From the NCBI GenBank assembly GCA_029834535.1, contig JAQMWT010000358.1:62001-126000 (forward strand): a stretch of 64,000 nucleotides of DNA, read 5' to 3'. Source of the DNA: Chrysophaeum taylorii. Its lineage: Eukaryota > Sar > Pelagophyceae > Pelagomonadales > Pelagomonadaceae. A program made the translations under genes and the position numbers. The notes beneath the pieces were generated by a model. The model was not told the DNA's origin. It did no database searches and saw only the letters and a list, made by a program, of their open reading frames with translations. Numbering within the stretch: the first letter of the stretch is position 1; every line of letters starts with the position of its first letter. Shown here one piece after another: positions 9,142 to 18,705 of this stretch.

Positions 9142-10533
9142 ATGACAGTGCTCCTGCTGGTATCCATCGCGGCGGCCGCAACAACCTACGAGACGCGATA
9201 CTTCACGCAGAGTCTGAGCCACCAGGCCGGCGACCCGCGGACGTTCTCGCAACGGTACTTGGTGAACGATAGCTGGTTGGCACCACCACCACAGTCCGAC
9301 AAGAGGTCGTCGTCGTGCCGGGGGCCGGTGTTGTTCTACACGGGGAACGAGGGGTCGATCCTGGAGTTTTACCCCGCCAACGGATTCATGACCGAGGTGC
9401 TCGCGCCGGCGTGGGGGGGTCTCGTGGTTTTTGGGGAAGCGAGGTACTACGGCGCGAGCGTGCCAAAGTACGACGAGACGTGGTTGTCGACCGAACTGAT
9501 TCTCGCGGACTACGCGAGCCTCCTGAGGTCGGTGATGAGCGAGTACGAGGCGTGCCCCGTGATATCTTTCGGTGGGTCGTATGGCGGGTCGCTGACGACT
9601 TTTTTTCGCGCGTCGTACCCGTCGCTCGTGTGGGCCGCGCTCGCGTCGTCGGCGCCCGTCGGCTACTACGACAAGGCACGGTGGCCAGAATTCAACGTCA
9701 CCTCAAACACCTTTTCGGATATCGTGGCCAAGGCCTACGACTGTCTCCCGGCCATCCAGAAGAGCATCGCGGCGATCGAGGACGCTCCCGTCGAGGACGT
9801 CGTCGCGGCTTTCGGAGTTTGTTCCGTCGAGGCGCTCGGCCCCGATTCGCCGGCCGAGCTCTTTCAGTACGCCCTCGAGTCACTTCCGCAGCTCAACTAC
9901 CCGTATCCGGTCGACGGTCGGCCCGGGTGGCCGGTCGAGGCGGCCTGCGGCGTCTTGGCCGCCTCTCCGGGAATAGCGTCGGCGGCCAACGTCACCGCGA
10001 TGGTCCTCGGTACCTCAGAACCGTGCACACCGGCCCTTTCGGAAGGACCGGGGGGCGTTCCGGGCGACGGCCCGGGCCCGGGGAGCTGGGGATATCAGTC
10101 GTGCACACAGACGCTCCACCAATTCGACTCGAGCACCCGAATCCGAGAATACGTCTTTAGCCTCGCGACGCAGGACGAGACGTGCACCAATCTCTACGGC
10201 CTCGCGCCCAACACCACCGCGCTCACCGATATATACGGTGGCTACGCGCTCCCGAACACCCTCTCGCGCGTCTTCTTCTCCAACGGCCTCCTCGATCCCT
10301 GGAGCGGAGGTGGCTTTTTTCCAGAATTCTATCCCAACGCGACCGAAAAGAACGCCTTCTGCGTCATGCCCAACGCGGCCCACCACCTCGATCTCCGCGC
10401 ACCCAACCCGGCCGATCCCCCCGACGTCGCTCGCTGCCGTGCCGAGGCAAAACATACCCTCGAGGCCTGGATCGCCGACTTCTTCTTCCACACCACGTCA
10501 GAACTCACCATCGGAAGTTTGGGGGAGGGTTAG
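9142..10533 (+). CDS. S28 family serine carboxypeptidase (PRCP/DPP7-like), secreted
   Basis: 463 residues. The ATG at 9142 is chosen because it opens directly onto a signal peptide (MTVLLLVSIAAAATT). The mature protein starts with the S28 hallmark YETRYFTQSLSH. FYTGNEGSI and FGEARYYGAS follow. The nucleophile is Ser146 in GGSYGGS. The Asp is in NGLLDPWSGGG (about 400) and the His in NAAHHLDLR (about 428). Together they form a complete Ser-Asp-His triad. Family members cleave after proline near peptide termini in lysosomes or outside the cell. N-glycosylation sequons such as NDS, NVT and NTT fit a secretory route. Confidence 0.93.
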   Translation: MTVLLLVSIAAAATTYETRYFTQSLSHQAGDPRTFSQRYLVNDSWLAPPPQSDKRSSSCRGPVLFYTGNEGSILEFYPANGFMTEVLAPAWGGLVVFGEARYYGASVPKYDETWLSTELILADYASLLRSVMSEYEACPVISFGGSYGGSLTTFFRASYPSLVWAALASSAPVGYYDKARWPEFNVTSNTFSDIVAKAYDCLPAIQKSIAAIEDAPVEDVVAAFGVCSVEALGPDSPAELFQYALESLPQLNYPYPVDGRPGWPVEAACGVLAASPGIASAANVTAMVLGTSEPCTPALSEGPGGVPGDGPGPGSWGYQSCTQTLHQFDSSTRIREYVFSLATQDETCTNLYGLAPNTTALTDIYGGYALPNTLSRVFFSNGLLDPWSGGGFFPEFYPNATEKNAFCVMPNAAHHLDLRAPNPADPPDVARCRAEAKHTLEAWIADFFFHTTSELTIGSLGEG

Positions 10534-10568
10534 TGTAAAAGTACGTCGTCGACTCCCTGTGTTTTGCG

Positions 10569-11021
10569 ATGTCGAACAACATCATCTTTCACGACGAGTT
10601 TATGGTCGAAAAAGTGAACCCCGACGGAAAAAAGTTCGAGAAAGTGAGTCGGCTCATCTGCAAAGGCATCCTGTACGAGGTCGAACTGCTCGTGGACATA
10701 AACAGCGAGATCTTCGAGATCAAAGTCGAGGAAAAGCTCGGTGTCGCGATCGCCCGAAATCTGTCGCTCGACGGCAGCGAGACCTATGAACAGGTCGTCG
10801 GCAAGCCGTCGCTGCTCGACCAGTACGACTACGCGATGCACGGCGTCGCCTACAAGTACAAACACGTCGAGGGCAGCACCGTCGAGGTCCACGTCTCCCA
10901 CGGCGGCCTCCTCGCCCGCCTCAAGGGCGACGAGCGACACCTCGCCGGCATCAAGGTCGACGACGAGGTCTATACCCTCATCCGAAGGATCGAAGCCGCG
11001 CCAGGCTCCTCCTCCGCGTGA
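10569..11021 (+). CDS. RPB8: RPB8 (RPABC3), shared subunit of RNA polymerases I, II and III
   Basis: 150 residues, full family length. It starts MSNNIIFHDEFMVEKV and continues NPDGKKFEKVSRL, which matches the RPB8 N-terminal strand (ILFED.F.V....PDGKKFD.VSRL). QYDYAMHGVAYKY and VSHGGLLARLKGD match the C-terminal half of the OB-type barrel. It lies 35 nt downstream of the S28 stop on the same strand, an example of the compact spacing here. Confidence 0.95.
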   Translation: MSNNIIFHDEFMVEKVNPDGKKFEKVSRLICKGILYEVELLVDINSEIFEIKVEEKLGVAIARNLSLDGSETYEQVVGKPSLLDQYDYAMHGVAYKYKHVEGSTVEVHVSHGGLLARLKGDERHLAGIKVDDEVYTLIRRIEAAPGSSSA

Positions 11022-11032
11022 TTTAATTATTA

Positions 11033-12190
11033 TCATCGTCGTGTATTATAGACAGCCGGCCTTGGTGGGGGGACGAGGCCGCGACAGACGACGCAGGATC
11101 CGTCGCATTGGTCGCACTGGGCGCCCGGCCGGCAAAATGGGCAGATGTGGCAGCCGCAGCGGACGTCGTAGGGGAGACCACCACCACCACCACCACCACC
11201 ACCACCCCGTAGGTCGTCGTCGTAGCGGAGATAGGCGGCGATCTGCCCCTCCTCGCAAAAGGAGGTCCAGGAGCTCGGCGTGCAGCGGCACGCGCTCCGT
11301 CGACCGCGCTTGGCGACGTTTTCGGCCTCGGTCGCGCCGCACTTGTAACACCAGTGCGCGCGACACCACGGGCAGCCGCCGCCGGGGGATATGTGGTGGC
11401 ACCCGTGACCATGGAAGTGGCTTGTTGGGGCTGTGCAGTTCGGGCACGGTTTGCTCGTCGCCCGGACGTAGGCCTCAGACTTGGACTCGCGCAGTCGCGC
11501 GTTCGTCGCCTCGTGCTCGGCGCAAGTCTGGTCGCGGTGCCACGGGTGCGCGCGGCAGCCGGCGCAGAAATCCACGCCGCAGTAGCCGCATACGACGCGA
11601 CCCGACTCGCCGTCGATGACGACGAGCTCCTGGCACGCTGGGCAGTTGGTCCTTTGGTCGCTCGGAATGGCAGACTCGACGCAAAATCGCTGGAGCTTTG
11701 CTAGTTCTATCGTCGAGAGCGGGTCACCGCTCTCGCGCTCTGGCACGAAATAGGCGACGATCCAAAAGCTCCGAATGCTAAAGTAGGACGACGACACGTC
11801 GCCGAATGATGCGAGACTTTTCTCGCTGAGACTGCGGAGCCGGTCGTAGTCGATCGCGCACGCGCACCGTCGGCCGTTCGACCGGACCATTGGACATCGC
11901 ACGCCGCCGGGCACGAACAGCTCGCCCACAGACCCCATTGCCGCCCGGACGTGGCCTGTCGCGCACCCGAGGCACACGCGATGGTTGCACTGCCCCAACA
12001 CAAACATGTCGCGCGCGGGCGTCGCCTCCAAACACACTCCGCACACCGCGTCCTCGTCCTCGGCGACCACCTCGTCCGGCGCGGCGTCGTCGTACTCCAC
12101 CTCTCCACTGGGCTCCGCGCATTCCTCCCTCGACGACGACACGGGAGGTGGGAACCTCCGCCTTCTTCGGCAACACCATTGCCGCACCAT
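11033..12190 (-). CDS. RBR-type (RING1-IBR-RING2) E3 ubiquitin ligase
   Basis: 385 residues, intronless. RING1 (about 49-110) is CGVCLEATPARDM then CNHRVCLGC. The IBR (about 184-213) is CPACQELVV, VVCGYCGVDFC. RING2 (about 248-276) is CPNCTAPTSHF then GHGCHHIS and CPWC, CYKCG. The cysteine in GHGCHH occupies the place of the catalytic RING2 cysteine that forms the ubiquitin thioester in parkin/HHARI. After RING2 there is a Cys/His-rich tail with a polyglycine tract from a (CCA)n repeat (11177-11206) and further CxxC pairs. It converges tail-to-tail with RPB8, 11 nt apart. Confidence 0.88.
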   Translation of the reverse strand: MVRQWCCRRRRRFPPPVSSSREECAEPSGEVEYDDAAPDEVVAEDEDAVCGVCLEATPARDMFVLGQCNHRVCLGCATGHVRAAMGSVGELFVPGGVRCPMVRSNGRRCACAIDYDRLRSLSEKSLASFGDVSSSYFSIRSFWIVAYFVPERESGDPLSTIELAKLQRFCVESAIPSDQRTNCPACQELVVIDGESGRVVCGYCGVDFCAGCRAHPWHRDQTCAEHEATNARLRESKSEAYVRATSKPCPNCTAPTSHFHGHGCHHISPGGGCPWCRAHWCYKCGATEAENVAKRGRRSACRCTPSSWTSFCEEGQIAAYLRYDDDLRGGGGGGGGGGLPYDVRCGCHICPFCRPGAQCDQCDGSCVVCRGLVPPPRPAVYNTRR

Positions 12191-12461
12191 GATATGGGCA
12201 ACCAGAATTTGACCTTCGTAATTAATTTGCGAGCGCGGTTGTTTTGGGGGGGTCCAGGATTTTCGAGGGGACCTTCGTTTTACCTTTTTAAATTTTTGTC
12301 TTGGTACTTACTCTCGTTTGCGGCCTCGTAGTAGCGCCGCCCGCCCGTGCCCGTGATCATCACACAAAAAAAATCGTGCGCCCCATGTCCCCTATGTCAA
12401 TACGCACCGTGTGTCTGTCGTTGCCTTGCACGGCTCTGCATGTAATAATTATAGTGGTCGT

Positions 12462-14738
12462 TTATGATCTGTGGAGACTGGGGTCGAAGAAGGCCAAGGT
12501 CGAGTCGAAGTCGTGTTTTCGCACGAGCGCCTCGAGCTGGGGGATTTTGTGTCGCGCGTCGATGCCCGCGAATTTGAGACGGTCGACGAAAAAGTCGGTC
12601 ACGATGCCGACAAGATAGTCGAGGGCGGTCTCCGAGTTGTCCAAGTCCTTCCGGATGTTGGCGGCATTTGCGTGGATGTAGGCGTACTCCTCCGAGATCC
12701 ACTGGTCCGGATCCTCCTCGCTCGTATAAATTTCATTGACGGCATCGAGGAGCATCGCACGCCTCGCGAGGTCGACCTGGGCCTTGAGCTTATGGTCGAT
12801 GAGCTTGAGAAAGTGAGGGATAGTAGCGTCGTCGACGGTCACCGTATCGCGCACCGACACGCGCAGCCGGACGGCCTCCTTGGAGACATGTTCTTTGAGA
12901 ATGGCGATCGCAGAGAGCGAGTCCGACCGGACGCGCGCCTCGCCGTCGGCGTAGTCGCACTCGAGCGTGCCGGCCGTGTAGACGTTGCGAAAGCACATAC
13001 GGTAGTCGAGCGCCTGCTCGGCGTCGTCGTCTTTTTCTTCTCCTTCCTCGTAGGGCTGGGGTCGTGGCGGGACCTCGGGCAAACAGGCCCCAAGCCAGTC
13101 GTGGAACATCTGCGCCGAGAAGTCGCCCTGGAAGGCAAGCCGATTGGTCGGGCGGTCGTCGGCGCGAGTCGCGCGTACTCGTCGGTGGAGAGAGAGCGCC
13201 TTGACGTCGAAGCGCGCGACCTGTGCCGACTTGGTGCCCGGGGTGCCGCGGGCGACGACCATCGCCGTCGCGGTCCCCGGCTCGCCCTCGACGGTCCGGA
13301 GCTTAAAGGAGAGGGCATTCGCCTCGTCCTGGCACCGAAAGACGCAGACGAACGCGACGGGTTGCTTGCTCGTCTCGTGCCTGCGCTCCGGTCGCGGGCG
13401 CGAGACGAGGGCCGTCGAACACTCGACGAGCTCGACGCGAACCGACGACTTGAACACAACGAGCTCAATCGGCACGGGGAGTTCGAGAGTGATGACGTAG
13501 CACGCGTTCTCGGGATCGAGCCTCATCTCTGCGCGCGGCTCGAGCCTCGGTACCGTCGGGCTCTGGCTCGCCGCGCGGCGTCGCGCCGTCTCGACCTCAA
13601 CCTCGAGACGGTCGACATCATGCTGCAGGCGTGCGATCTTGTTCTCGGTCGTCTCGCGCGGCGAGTCGTCGGCTCTCGGCGACAGTGGCGCGGTCAGCGA
13701 AAAAGAATGTTCGGTCGTTGGCCGCGGGCTCGAGGAGGAGTGGTGATGTTCGGGGGAAAATGCGACGAGGGTCCCAGCGAAGGTGCAGCATACGATGTCG
13801 GTGGTCGCGGCGGCGACAACCGAGCCGCACTCGAGGGACTGGATGGCCTCGCTGAGTGATGCCTGGAAGACGACGTTCGCGACGCCGGCCGCGCGGTGAA
13901 CGACCTGAACGCGGCCGTCGGCGCGGCCGCACACGATGTCAACGCCATCGCCTTGAAAGAACCGCGCCACATCGACGCAGGTCGCGCGCGATCGGCCTCC
14001 ATCGTCATCTATGGCCCACGAAACCCTAGCGCGATCCTCGAAGACGCGCATCGCGCCGACGCGGCCCGATTCCGCGCCGAACGCCACGTCGAAGCACGGC
14101 TCGCGCCGCCTTTCGTCGTCGTCGTCGTCGTCGTCGGTCATCGCGGACGGGAAGACCTTGAGGGCCGTTACGGGGGAGTCCTCGAAGCGTTGCTGAAAGA
14201 CGAGGTCCGAGCCCCTGACGACGCGCACGACGTGGTCGCGACACCCGAGCAAAACGAGATGCGGACCACCCGAGAGCCTCGGACCCACGGCCATCGCTCC
14301 GATCCGGTCGTGGCACATGTAAAAGGCGTCGTCTTTGCCGTTGTCGTACTTGGTGTAGACGTACTCGCAACCCGTGAACAGGTGGTGTTCGTCGACGGAA
14401 ACGTGGCAGATGGGCTCGACCAAAGACGATTCCATTTTGAAAAACTGCTTACCCTTGCGCTGGAGCCCGACGATCGTCTGGCCCTGCGCGACGAAGATCC
14501 GGTCGCCCTTGGCGCCCCCCCCCGAGCCCGTCGCCACCGCCGTCACGCCCTCGCCCCCCAGCGTCTGCTTGAAGACGACCACGGCCTCCCCACGCTTTAG
14601 TTCGAGACACGCGACGCACCCGAGGTCGTCTCCCACCACCACCCGCTGCTTACCCCCCGGCTTTCCGGCGACCAGCCGCATCGTGTGCCGGTGCGACACC
14701 GTCCCGACCTGGCTCAACTCGAGGCGTTCGAGGTCCAT
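12462..14738 (-). CDS. BBS7: BBS7, BBSome subunit
   Basis: 758 residues, intronless, close to human BBS7 length. The ATG at 14738 gives MDLERLELSQVGTVS. The N-terminal beta-propeller shows VVVGDDLGCVACLELKRGEA and KRGKQFFKMESSLVEPI. A coiled coil (about 350-390) follows, then the GAE/platform region (LSLHRRVRATRADDRPTN, FHDWLGACLPEVP). The helical C-terminus includes LLDAVNEIY, DYLVGIVTDFFVDRLKFAG and FFDPSL. The match runs along the whole protein. BBS7 is part of the BBSome coat that moves membrane proteins in and out of cilia, so the organism builds a flagellum at some stage. Confidence 0.93.
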   Translation of the reverse strand: MDLERLELSQVGTVSHRHTMRLVAGKPGGKQRVVVGDDLGCVACLELKRGEAVVVFKQTLGGEGVTAVATGSGGGAKGDRIFVAQGQTIVGLQRKGKQFFKMESSLVEPICHVSVDEHHLFTGCEYVYTKYDNGKDDAFYMCHDRIGAMAVGPRLSGGPHLVLLGCRDHVVRVVRGSDLVFQQRFEDSPVTALKVFPSAMTDDDDDDDERRREPCFDVAFGAESGRVGAMRVFEDRARVSWAIDDDGGRSRATCVDVARFFQGDGVDIVCGRADGRVQVVHRAAGVANVVFQASLSEAIQSLECGSVVAAATTDIVCCTFAGTLVAFSPEHHHSSSSPRPTTEHSFSLTAPLSPRADDSPRETTENKIARLQHDVDRLEVEVETARRRAASQSPTVPRLEPRAEMRLDPENACYVITLELPVPIELVVFKSSVRVELVECSTALVSRPRPERRHETSKQPVAFVCVFRCQDEANALSFKLRTVEGEPGTATAMVVARGTPGTKSAQVARFDVKALSLHRRVRATRADDRPTNRLAFQGDFSAQMFHDWLGACLPEVPPRPQPYEEGEEKDDDAEQALDYRMCFRNVYTAGTLECDYADGEARVRSDSLSAIAILKEHVSKEAVRLRVSVRDTVTVDDATIPHFLKLIDHKLKAQVDLARRAMLLDAVNEIYTSEEDPDQWISEEYAYIHANAANIRKDLDNSETALDYLVGIVTDFFVDRLKFAGIDARHKIPQLEALVRKHDFDSTLAFFDPSLHRS

Positions 14739-14807
14739 CGGCGGCAACGGCGGCGTTAATCTTGAAACCGCCGCCGTTGTTAACGGAATTTTATTTCATC
14801 ATCATAT

Positions 14808-15329
14808 ATGTCGAAAAAGACGCTCCGCTTCGACGTGCCGTCGTCGTCGTCGTCGTCCACCCCCAAAGCGCCTTTCGACGCCGCGATACGCAACGACGTC
14901 AAGGTGTTTCGCGAGAGACACCAGGCCCTCTGGGACCGGTGCGAGGCCCCTGATCTCGTCCAGGATCTCGTTCGTCTCCATCGCTTCTACTACGAGGGCG
15001 AACCGCTACAGACTCGCGACGGCCGCACCCTCCACGCCACGGGGCTCCCCAAGCCCTGGACTGGCCAGTCGGTCATCGCGTGCTGCGAGGCCTGTCGCCT
15101 CGGCGACGAATTGAGAGCAACGCTCGCCGACGAGGAGCTCTACCGCGCGTCCGACCTCTCCAGAGAGAGTCCGATCGAGTATCTCGACCTCGAAGACGTC
15201 GAAGACATCCTCCGATCATCAGCAGAAAGCGGCGACGACGACGACGACGTACGCGGCGAAGCCGCCGTCTTTCTTTTGGCCGTCCACTACGTCAAATGCA
15301 TGGCGAGAACGTGCTCGAGGCGAGCTTAG
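14808..15329 (+). CDS. Unknown small acidic protein, 173 aa
   Basis: Starts at an ATG after an AT-rich leader, MSKKTLRFDVPSSSSSS, then a helical segment (FRERHQALWDRCE, DLVQDLVRLHRFYYEG). CCEACRLGDELR follows, then an acidic stretch SAESGDDDDD. I recognise no family. It is divergent from BBS7, with 69 nt between the starts. Its last 4 nt overlap the stop region of the POT1-like gene on the other strand. Confidence 0.6.
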   Translation: MSKKTLRFDVPSSSSSSTPKAPFDAAIRNDVKVFRERHQALWDRCEAPDLVQDLVRLHRFYYEGEPLQTRDGRTLHATGLPKPWTGQSVIACCEACRLGDELRATLADEELYRASDLSRESPIEYLDLEDVEDILRSSAESGDDDDDVRGEAAVFLLAVHYVKCMARTCSRRA

Positions 15330-16882
15330 GAAAAGAGGCGACCAAAAACAGAGAGCCGGCGTTTTTTTTGCAGCACGGATCCTCTTCCTTCTTCTTCTTC
15401 TTCTTCTTTTTCTTCTCGACGAGAGTAGGCTATGAGGCTTCCTGGGGCCGAGGTGGGGCGCGGCGGAGCGGCCGCGAGAGGGGGCGTCGACGACGGGGAT
15501 GCTCGAATCGAACCGACCGAACTTTGGGGGTCGGCGGCCGCGCGCGGGGTCAGGACGGCGGGTGCGGCAGCAGCATCGTCGTCCCTGCTGGAGACCGAGG
15601 AGAGGGTCGTAAGAAGAGACGACACCCGCGGGCGTTTAGTTTTCGTCGGCGTCTTCGTCGTCGTCTCTCGAAGCGCAGGTTGTTCGGCAAAGATGATGGC
15701 CTGGAGGAAGAAGCGCAGCCTGTTGTGCTCGAGGGGATTGCGCGCCAACAACAACACGAAGCGCGAGGGCGGACAGCGCTTCCAGGCTTGGAGGGTGTTG
15801 TGGACTTGGCGGTCTGTCGCGCCCTCCGGATTGAGACCGGGGACCGTCCTGTCGACGAGGACCTGGATGCTGGCGGCCTCGTCCTTGAGCGTTAACGCGA
15901 AAAACCAGGCCCCTCCGCGCTTCCGGAATCCGTGGTCGAGGCTCGGGATGACGTCGACGACGCGTGCACGGCACGCGCGCACGCCCTCTGGCCCCGTCAT
16001 CGTAAGAACGCGGGCCCGGGTCAGGTCGACGACGGGGTGCCGGGCCTCCCACTCCAACGCGGCGGGCGTCGCGCGCTTTATGAAACCAGTTCCCGTGATG
16101 AGGACCGCGGCGACCACGTCGCCCGGCGCGAAACCTGATGCCGTCGCAAAGCGCCGCTTGTGCCAGCCGCGGTCGTCCGGCGTCTCGAACTCGACGGGTT
16201 CGCCGCGCGCCGCGTCCTCGCACAGACACTCGATGACGCCGTCGGCGACGACGCGAACGTCGGTCCCGCGACACGCGTCGAGGTAGTCGAGCACGACGTC
16301 CGCGGCCTTCTCGTGCAGCGCCACGACAGCCTCCAGGACTCGGGCCGACGGCGGCGTCGCCGTCTCCGAGCCGCAATGGCGCGCGTCCTCGCCAAAGAAC
16401 GCCGAGTACGAAGCAAACGTTGGGCCCTTAAAGGCCTCGCCTTTAGCTTCGAGCCGACGCGCCCGGAGCACGACACCAATCAACGCGTCGGGCAGCCGAT
16501 CTTTCTTGTTCGCGAACGCATCGACGCGCGCCAAGTTGCCTCGCGCGTCGCTCAGCGTCACCGAGCGGCGCCACGTGCGCGTCTCTGACCGCGCCTCGGT
16601 CGCGTGGTTTTCTGACGGCGCATCGGTCGCGTCCACCACGATTCCCAACACGTTTACTTTCTTCTGGCCCGTGCGGAGGGCCGCGCCGAGGTCAACGAAG
16701 GTCTTCGAGTTGTCCGAATCCACCACCCACTCCTCTCCTCTTTCCTCGCCCCACACCACCTCCTCCTTCTCGGGGACCTCCGCGTCGGGATGATACACCA
16801 CGACCGACCCCGTCGCGGTAACACCCTCGTTCCGCACCTCGCGATAGCCGCTGCCGTCGTTGCGGATCAGCAACCTCCTCAT
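15326..16882 (-). CDS. POT1-like telomere single-strand-binding protein (OB folds)
   Basis: 518 residues. Residues about 60-185 look like the first OB fold of POT1: FVDLGAALRTGQKKVNVLGIV opens like 'Y..L..LK.G..VNVYGVV'. VVLRARRLEAKGEAFKGPTF-ASYSAFFG resembles the 'IVRFHRLKIQ....G.TSSGFASLTFEG' strand-loop. A second OB-like region lies at about 300-400 (VVDLTRARVLTM, WFFALTLKDEAASIQVLVD). The C-terminus is low-complexity and acidic/basic (Ser/Pro/Glu runs from a CTT repeat at 15388-15408). If correct it caps telomeric 3' overhangs in the nucleus. RPA-like or other OB proteins are the alternative. The call rests on motif resemblance only. Confidence 0.6.
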   Translation of the reverse strand: MRRLLIRNDGSGYREVRNEGVTATGSVVVYHPDAEVPEKEEVVWGEERGEEWVVDSDNSKTFVDLGAALRTGQKKVNVLGIVVDATDAPSENHATEARSETRTWRRSVTLSDARGNLARVDAFANKKDRLPDALIGVVLRARRLEAKGEAFKGPTFASYSAFFGEDARHCGSETATPPSARVLEAVVALHEKAADVVLDYLDACRGTDVRVVADGVIECLCEDAARGEPVEFETPDDRGWHKRRFATASGFAPGDVVAAVLITGTGFIKRATPAALEWEARHPVVDLTRARVLTMTGPEGVRACRARVVDVIPSLDHGFRKRGGAWFFALTLKDEAASIQVLVDRTVPGLNPEGATDRQVHNTLQAWKRCPPSRFVLLLARNPLEHNRLRFFLQAIIFAEQPALRETTTKTPTKTKRPRVSSLLTTLSSVSSRDDDAAAAPAVLTPRAAADPQSSVGSIRASPSSTPPLAAAPPRPTSAPGSLIAYSRREEKEEEEEEGRGSVLQKKRRLSVFGRLFS

Positions 16883-17423
16883 TTTGATTCCTTCGCGCGT
16901 CGACTAACCAAACGGTTTGAAGAAGGGTAAAGTGTTAAATTATGTGACGAACTCGGCCTTTATTTTATTTTATTTTTGGGTAAATTATTACAACACATCA
17001 TTGGTCCTTCATTCTGAACTTCAATACGTATTCAAGGCACATAACGGTTTGTTTATTTTTTTCACCGTGTCGGCTTACCCCCCCATTTTCACGCAGCTGC
17101 CGCCCGCCTTTCGCTCGTCGCTCGTGCGGGCCGCTTGTTCGTCGTGCGTCCCCGCCCTGACTTCGCCTCGCTCCAGGTACTCACCCGGCGCCACGCCTAC
17201 CGCGCGACCTCTCGCCATTTGCCTCGCTCCTCGCGTCTCGCCACATCGAAAGAATGGCTCATTGTTATTGATGCAATTATCATGCGACTCCGAGGCTCAA
17301 AGATCCAGAATGGATGGCCGCAAAGAAGAAAATGCACTTCTGCCAGGCTCAAAGAGCCAGAAAGAGGAAAGTGGAAGGGAGAAGAAAGGAGCGAGAGGGG
17401 GGTTGCACAGAGCGGGGCTGTTG

Positions 17424-17468
17424 GTGTTGAGCTTGGTGGTGTTGAGCTTGGTGGTGTTGAGCTTGGCG
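17424..17468. repeat. 3 x 15-bp tandem repeat (GTGTTGAGCTTGGTG)
   Basis: Three adjacent copies. The last differs in one base. On the minus strand it encodes repeated SSTPP in the coding-like remnant. Confidence 0.85.
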
Positions 17469-18267
17469 AATCAAGTTGAACGTCCATCTTGCTTGCTTCT
17501 TCCTGTTTTTTCCCACCGGCGGCGTCGTCGTCTTTGTCGCCAGGGGTGGCGGCGGGGTCGTCCACGATCTCGACGTCGTTGTCTGCTTCTTCGGAGGTGG
17601 CGCGGTCGTCCACGCCGACAACGCACTGCAGGAGGAAGTTGACGATCTCGGCGGAGTTTGATGTAGGTGAAGAGAAGCATGTGGGCCGTGTGGGTATAGT
17701 GGCAGGCGGGCTTTGGTGCGGATGACCATGTGGGCCTTGCAGTCGCACTCGACGTCGGCAAACTGGACGGCGAGCCCGTCCATGCGCTCAGCGACGTATG
17801 CGATCTTGGGAAACTGGTTGCGACCAGTGATACGTCATTTGGCGAAGGAGGAGGTCATCTTATTCTGCTTCTAGATCTCCAGGTCGACGATGATGATGCA
17901 CCGGGTTTGCCCAAGTGGGCGTGCGCCGCATTCTGAGGGCAGTCGTTCACGAGCTCCCTGGGTGCTCAAGTAGTTTCTTGGCTGAGCGTAGAGAACGGTT
18001 AATTAGCGCATTAGATTGGGCTCCCTCGTCCAGGGCGGAGGGGTGTAGCTGGCAACTCGAAATTCGAGAAGGAATGAAGCAGCCGTTGTGCCTTGAGCCG
18101 AAGACGAGGTCAGCAGCATGCATAATTGGTCATCCCGGCGTTGCGATTGCTAGGTGGTGCAACGATCGGCATGGCGGGTCGAGAGGAGCGGCTAAGAGCG
18201 TTGCGGATGGTGGATCATCTAGGTGACGCCCGTTGCCGCCGTCGAAAACCGTCATCGGCATCACGAG

Positions 18268-18337
18268 GCTCCGCCAGGAGACTGAGTTTTGTCGCCGAGC
18301 GAGCTCCGCCAGGAGACTGAGTTTTGTCGCCGAGCGA
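18268..18337. repeat. 2 x 35-bp perfect tandem duplication
   Basis: The unit starts GCTCCGCCAGGAGACTGAG and ends CGCCGAGCGA. The two copies at 18268-18302 and 18303-18337 are identical. Confidence 0.9.
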
Positions 18338-18705
18338 CGCGGCTAGACATTCTCTCGTGCATGAGTCGCATGAGTAAAACGAGGCGCAGGAAGCATCATC
18401 GAGCCATTCAGGTCCGTAGCATCTCCGGCGAGTCCGGGCGCCGTTTCAAGGCCTGTCCGAGGCTCCCCCGAAGGTCTCCGACGCCCCGTGGGTCACCTTT
18501 TATACGCGAATAACCGTAAAGCACTCCAGCCCCTCCACTTCTTCGTGAGGTATTTTATCATAGCGGACTGGGACGTACGAAAAAGGAGAGCGGGGTCAGC
18601 TAGAGACCGCGGTCCAATAATAATAGGTGAGCCAAGAACCCAACGATTTTCGAGATGAGTTTTTTTTCGTGTTACTGAGAAGAGCAAACGAAAGCGCTAG
18701 CTTAA

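Larger units (their letters stand above)
16883..18705. other. Gene-poor stretch with short minisatellites and a coding-like remnant
   Basis: No gene is firmly supported. A minus-strand segment at about 17200-17830 has protein-like composition in two successive frames (QFPKIAYVAERMDGLAVQF, then SAEIVNFLLQCVVGVDDRA), so it may be a spliced or frame-broken gene that I cannot identify. Two minisatellites lie inside (17424-17468 and 18268-18337). The rest shows nothing I can name. Confidence 0.45.
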
